DNA from: Pseudoips prasinana
Lineage: Eukaryota > Arthropoda > Insecta > Lepidoptera > Nolidae
Reading direction: 5' to 3'
DNA: 64,000 nt
Assembly: GCA_951640165.1 (NCBI GenBank)
Contig: OX621258.1
Span: 9,881,501-9,945,500, forward strand
Part shown: in pieces, positions 59,749 to 64,000 of the stretch
How positions within the stretch are numbered: position 1 is the stretch's first letter
How the letters are laid out: each line of letters opens with the position of its first letter
Made by a program: the position numbers and the translations under genes
The notes under the pieces: model-generated
Seen by the model: the letters and a program-made list of their open reading frames with translations, nothing else
The model's database searches: none
Told to the model about the DNA's origin: nothing

Positions 59749-60128
59749 ATAAAAAAATTCGTGTTATTCACTTATTTTTCAATGACTTTTGCTACACACG
59801 ATTTTTCCCTTAGGTATAATAATGTAATATTATATTATATTAATAGGGGAAACCACTCCACTTAGTTATCAAATATATTAATGTTTTTTTAGTCGAAACC
59901 AAATCAAGTAAGTGAGCGTCTCCATGCTTCGCAGGGCACATTATCCAGCTGGCCCCAGTTGTAGCCATTAAGCAACAGTCGTTAAGTCATATCAGAGGTT
60001 TACTAGGCGGCTTGAACTACCCTGACACCAGGGTCTCCGGACCAATACCCATACGTTAAGTAAGTAAGTAATTATCAACACTCAATTTTCGTTCAAGGGA
60101 AACCTTCAATACGGTAAACCTGGGGGGC

Positions 60129-60316
60129 TACCGTCTAAGTCGCCAAACATCGTGATAGTGGTCGGCGTTCAAATAAATAAAAGTTAAAAATTACTTAATC
60201 AATCGTTAAATCGGCTTCGACGCTCATGGAAGCCGATTTAACGATTGGTTAAGTCATTTTTAACCTTTATTTATTTGAACGCCGATCACTATCATGATGT
60301 TCGGTGACTTAGCCGC
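60129..60316. mobile_element. Fold-back MITE with ~85-bp arms
   Basis: The left arm 60133-60218 (gtctaagtcgcc...aatcggcttc) and right arm 60229-60312 (gaagccgatttaacgatt... gacttag) pair with about six mismatches around gacgctcatg. No coding capacity; target duplication unclear. Confidence 0.72.
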
Positions 60317-60794
60317 TGGGCTACCGGCTAAGTCTACCCTGGGTAAATAGAAATCCCGAGCTGAATAAAAATGAGGACAATATCCATACATACCTACGTA
60401 ATGTTTTGTTCCCGTTTCTATTTTCTCCTGGATATCTAATAACCACATATTACACTAGTGGCCAAAACTCCTCACAATTTATTAAGCGATTTCTCTTTAC
60501 ATTTCACCCTCTGTGCTTTCCCACTTCAACCTACCCGCAAACTTGTCGACAAGCTCGATACAAAATTAGTATGGACTGTCATCCAACCCTCTCAATCTTG
60601 GAGGAGTTATATGTGGAGCCAAATACATCTCGAGAACTCTCCAAACTCCATGTAAAGACCACTACCATTGATCAGTGTCTAGATGGTTGGAATTAGATTA
60701 AAACAACGGAATTTTGAGTTTATATACAAAAAGGCTTCAAGTTCACCTAATTATTTTAAAATGGGATAATTTTTTCTTATTTCCGTGCCCAAAT
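60317..60794. other. No recognisable gene; 60-codon frames only
   Basis: The overlapping frames at 60406-60696 and 60458-60655 lack recognised motifs. Confidence 0.35.
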
Positions 60795-61345
60795 TGTAAA
60801 ACAGGACCCTATTAATCTTCTGTCTGTCTGTCTGTACATCCGTGTGTCACCGTGCTGAATCTCATGAACCATTAGACGGTGGAAATTTTCGTGATGTATT
60901 TTTGGTGTATATATAATAGTTAAGGTGGCTCCCATACAACAAACGTGATATTATTGCTCGTAATTTCTCGATATTGAAATAGGCAACAGGTAGAGGCTTG
61001 AAATATTCACGGAATATTTAGTTATATATTCATTTTAATAATTAATAATAATAAACAAATATTTACGGAGGGCATACAACAAACAGAATTTTTCTTACGT
61101 TTTTATAGATAATCAGCTGTGCCCCGTGGTGCTGCCCGCATCAAACTTTATAAATTCTAGCCTATGTGTTAATACAGGGTGTCAGCTAAATTCATACCAA
61201 ATTTTACTAAAATCGCTGCAGTTATCTAATCATTTAGACGCGAAGAAGTAACAAACATACCTACACACTCACAAATTTTCGCCTTTACAATATTAGTAGG
61301 ATGGTACGGAACCCTTCGTGCGCGATTCCCACTCGTACTTGGTCG
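60795..61345. mobile_element. GGGTTCCGTA / TTGG(C/T)CGGTT family element, carrying a nested Helitron
   Basis: aaaacaggaccctattaatcttctgtctgtctgtctgtacatccg at the left, acggaacccttcgtgcgcgattcccactcgtacttggtcggtt at the right; compare 22129-22655. The Lep1-like element 61120-61305 lies inside it. Confidence 0.6.
61120..61305 (-). mobile_element. Lep1-like Helitron nested in the GGGTTCCGTA element
   Basis: Reverse: agctgtgccccgtggtgctgcccgc, agcctatgtgttaatacagggtgtcagct, gcgaagaagtaacaaacatacctacacactcacaaattttcgcctttacaatattagtag. Confidence 0.68.
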
Positions 61346-61354
61346 GTTCTTTAT

Positions 61355-61565
61355 ATGATAGCAAGGCAAACGAGCAATCAGTTCACTTGATGATAAGTGA
61401 TTACCGCCGCCCATGGACACTCGCAACACTTGAGCAGCCGCAACTACGTTAGCGACCTTTAAGAAAGGAATTCGCTGGCTTTTTGTAGGTCGCCATGTCT
61501 TACTGCCTTCGAAATACATCCTATTTGATTCCACAGAGTGGTAGTGTGCAGTTAAAAGTTTCTTG
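61355..61565 (-). mobile_element. GCAACGCAC-family retroposon
   Basis: tatgatagcaaggcaaacgagcaatcagttcac, gtgattaccgccgcccatgg, actcgcaacacttgagcagccgcaac. Confidence 0.62.
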
Positions 61566-62861
61566 TGAAATGCACGGTGGTGGACGACCAGTCGTCCAAA
61601 TGATGAAATGTAATACATATAATGATGAAAAATGAAGGATGAAATTTCCACTTACTACTCTCGGTATGCAGTAATTATAATTAAATAGATTCGCCCCACG
61701 ATTTGAATCTCGATTTAGCTCCTTTTTTAAAGGACAACACCCGCACAAAAGAAAACCCTTGAATCACAATACAACAATACAATTTATGGACACACCCAGA
61801 CTGAGAACTACTAAACAAAGAACTTAATAAACACTACAGCCACATAAAGAATACACCTATAGCTATTGTATACGTGAATCAAAACCGAAGGACCTTACAT
61901 TCAGTCGATTTATTACTGCTTAATAAATCTCACAATAAATTAAAATCTTGGTGTTATTATATACTTTTATTTTATTATTATTTATTTTTATTTATTTATT
62001 TCCTCTTACATCTATCATTACAGTCCAATGCGATAGAGTGCTTAACTAAGTATACCTATATGTTTCTAAGTACATGGTAGGTGAGGTAGCTTTCTGTGTA
62101 GTTAATATATCCTGTGCAGTTGGCTAATGGTAGTGCCACCCCTGTGGTTTAGGGTGCATGTATAGCTGACAGTCCTGCAACTAATCTCCCTCTGATCAAG
62201 TGAAATTAACGTCACGTTAGATTACGAAAGCGTCATATAAAATATTGCCCCTTTGCTCACTTATTGGTGCATATCTCCTGCATAGAGCTATCTCCGATAA
62301 GATTGTTCGTAGCCGACATTGGGCCTGGATTAAGCCTACTATTAATATTTAGATTTACCAAAGCAAGCTGTTGCTCTTAAAAATAAATACAAATCCTCTC
62401 ACCGTAATTTGATTGATTGATTGAAACAGAATGGACTCATACATTTCTATTGAGTCACATTTTCTAGGATGACGTATGACTTCATATAACTGTCTTATGC
62501 CATATACCTATATTATCGGATAATATTGTATTGTATTCTATCTCAACCGTAGGGAGAAAAGTTTAAAACATATGTTACTCTTACTAATAAATACGAATGT
62601 CTCACCGTGGCAGTATGGACTCATACATTTCCCCTGGGTCACATTTTCTAGGATGACGCATGACTTCATACAACTGTCTTACGTCATATTTCTATATCGG
62701 ATAACATTGCGTACCAAAATATAATAAAACACGCGCTTGAAGGAATGTTGTGGTGGAAATGTTAATTTTGATTATAAGAAAATGTCTGTTCTTTTTGAAA
62801 ATTCAACATAGATTTGTACATAAGATGTCACGAGAATGATTAATAACAGTTCTTGATTGCT
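61566..62861. other. Unassigned AT-rich sequence with a local direct repeat
   Basis: tggactcatacatttc.. tgggtcacattttctaggatgacg.atgacttcata.aactgtctta.g occurs twice (62432-62500 and 62609-62685), an approximately 180-bp-period direct repeat. No gene seen. 61735-61820 may be a SINE D scrap. Confidence 0.45.
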
Positions 62862-63447
62862 TTCATCATCACATCAGCCGAAAGACGTCCATTGCTGGAC
62901 AAAGGCCTCCTTCAAAGATCTCCACAATTGCCGGTCTGGCGCTATCCGCTTCCAGCGATTTCCAGCGACCCGCACAAGATCATCGGTCCATCTTGTAGGG
63001 GGCCTGCCCACGCTGCGTCTTCCGGTTCGTGGTCGCCACTCGAGAACCTTTCTGCCCCAGCGGCCGTCGGTTCTACGAGCTGTGTGCCCTGCCCACTGCC
63101 ACTTCAGATTGACAATTCTTACGGCTATGTCGGTTACTTTGGTTCGCCTGCGGATCTCCACATTTCTAATTCGATCTCGCAGGGAAACTCCAAGCATAGC
63201 CCTTTCCATTGCTTTTTGGGTGACCTTGAGCCGCCTGATAAGGCCCATAGTGAGCGACCACGTCTCTGTTCCATAAGTCATCACTGGCAACACACACTGG
63301 TCGAAGACTTTCGACTTGAGACTCTGCGGTATTTGGGACGAGAAGATATTACGTAGCTTCCCGAACGCCGCCCAGCCGAGTTGGATTCTACGATTGACCT
63401 CCTTCTCGAAGTAGGACCTACCTAGTTGGATGGTCTGTCCTAGGTAA
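62862..63447 (-). pseudogene. RTE-clade LINE: reverse transcriptase C-terminal part and 3' end
   Basis: The minus frame is open over the whole fragment: YIYLGQTIQLGRSYFEKEVN, RRIQLGWAAFGKL, VFDQCVLPVMTYGTETWSLT, MGLIRRLKVTQKAMERAMLG, VSLRDRIRN, WQWAGHTARRTDGRWGRKVL, VGRPPTRWTDDLVRVAGNRW, ending VQQWTSFG. This is the thumb and C-terminal region of an RTE-type RT; finger and palm with the catalytic aspartates are missing because the copy is 5' truncated at about 63447. The longest frame (to 63575) reads into the neighbouring R1 sequence and is a fusion artefact. The 3' end is the gatgatg-type tail near 62862. Best-preserved of the RTE copies in the window. Confidence 0.85.
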
Positions 63448-63451
63448 ATAT

Positions 63452-64000
63452 AGTATCTGGGCCTCGTGCTGGACAGCAGGTGGCGCTTCGGCCCGCACTT
63501 CAGCGGGCTGTCGACGCGCCTGCTGAAAGCCGCGGACGCCCTCTCATGGCTCCTCCCGAACCTGGGAGGGCCCAAGGAGCGATGCCGGCGCCTCTATGCC
63601 GGCATCCTCAAAAGCATGGCCCTATACGGGGCACCCATCTGGGCGGACTCCCTCCACAGGAGGGAGAATGCAACCGCCATCCGCAGGCCCCAAAGGGCCA
63701 TTGCACAGCGGGTGGCGAGAGCCTACCGCTCAGTGGGCATCGCGGCGGCGTGCACTCTGGCCGGCACCCCTCCATGGGAATTGGAGGCATGGGTGCTCGC
63801 CAGAGTGTACGAATGGGCCGCGCGGCGTAGGGCGCTAGGTGAGCGCCCCGCCGCGCAAGAGCGGGAGGCCGTGCGGCGGGAGGCGAGGGACGCCATCGTC
63901 CTGCACTGGGCACGGGACCTCGCCTCCGCCACTTTTGGGCGCCGGACGCTGGACGCGCTCGGTCCAGTCCTGCGGGAATGGCTCGAGCGCCCCCACGGTT
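63452..64000 (+). pseudogene. R1-clade LINE ORF2 fragment (RT thumb to C-terminus), cut by window end
   Basis: Plus strand, codon phase from TAT 63454, open without stop to the window end (about 182 codons): YLGLVLDSRWRFGPHFSGLS, LLKAADALSWLLPNLGGPKE, LYAGILKSMALYGAPIWADS, RRPQRAIAQRVARAYRSVGI, CTLAGTPPWELEAW, then an Arg/Ala/Glu-rich helix and LHWARDLASATFG. This is the post-RT region of R1/TRAS/SART-type ORF2 proteins. Composition is strongly GC-rich, as R1-clade ORFs often are. The conserved part starts exactly at the YLG box next to the RTE fragment, so its 5' part is missing here; no ATG is expected. Whether it continues to an intact 3' end cannot be seen. Confidence 0.82.

Noticed and set aside
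62853..63356. 167-codon plus-strand frame
   Set aside because: Antisense of the RTE reverse transcriptase C-terminus, which is the recognisable protein. Similar plus-strand frames at 16898 and 18299 are the same artefact.
63608..63932. Minus-strand and alternate plus-strand frames at the right edge
   Set aside because: GC-rich DNA has few stops; the R1-type protein in the phase of 63454 is the genuine one.

Overview
This 64 kb window is AT-rich eukaryotic DNA made up almost entirely of transposable elements. I found no bacterial-type gene, no rRNA, no genuine tRNA gene and no CRISPR array. The repeat families point to an insect, most likely a moth or butterfly. They include tRNA-headed SINEs sharing a 3' core, CR1/Jockey/RTE/R1-type non-LTR retrotransposons, Lep1-like Helitron fragments ending in CTAG, short-TIR MITEs and a DIRS tyrosine-recombinase retrotransposon. 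The species cannot be told from the sequence alone. No host gene could be recognised; the only candidate is a 60-residue open frame on the minus strand at 13.2-13.4 kb.

Layout. 0-3.2 kb: old repeat fragments. 3.5-9.6 kb: a near full-length CR1-group LINE (ORF1, endonuclease, reverse transcriptase) with a frameshift in ORF2. A 5'-truncated Jockey LINE sits in its 3' UTR in the opposite orientation, bounded by a 10-bp target-site duplication. 9.6-20 kb: SINEs (one inserted in another), two MITE families in two copies each, and three RTE 3' fragments. 20-25 kb: a minus-strand LINE with a mutated catalytic motif, a tandem duplication carrying a fold-back element, and a mariner remnant. 25-45 kb: fragments of LINEs, SINEs and Helitron-like elements, a 16-bp minisatellite and several near-perfect hairpins.

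45.8-51.8 kb holds the best-preserved object: a complete DIRS element. It has 169-bp inverted terminal repeats that read as identical, an internal complementary region built from both outer ends, and intact gag, RT/RNase H/methyltransferase-like and tyrosine recombinase frames. A likely 5' intron (46107-46852) would contain an exactly phased 22-bp palindromic tandem array. 52-62.8 kb is again SINE/LINE/MITE debris, including a block paralogous to 35.5-35.9 kb that was later split by a LINE. The window ends with an RTE fragment (minus) abutting a GC-rich R1-type LINE (plus) that runs off the edge.

How the parts work together: SINEs and truncated LINEs are mobilised by reverse transcriptases of the autonomous LINE families. 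The DIRS element should encode its own particle protein, reverse transcriptase and recombinase, and would integrate through a circular intermediate templated by its internal complementary region. Family names come from protein motifs and sequence memory. No database search was run.
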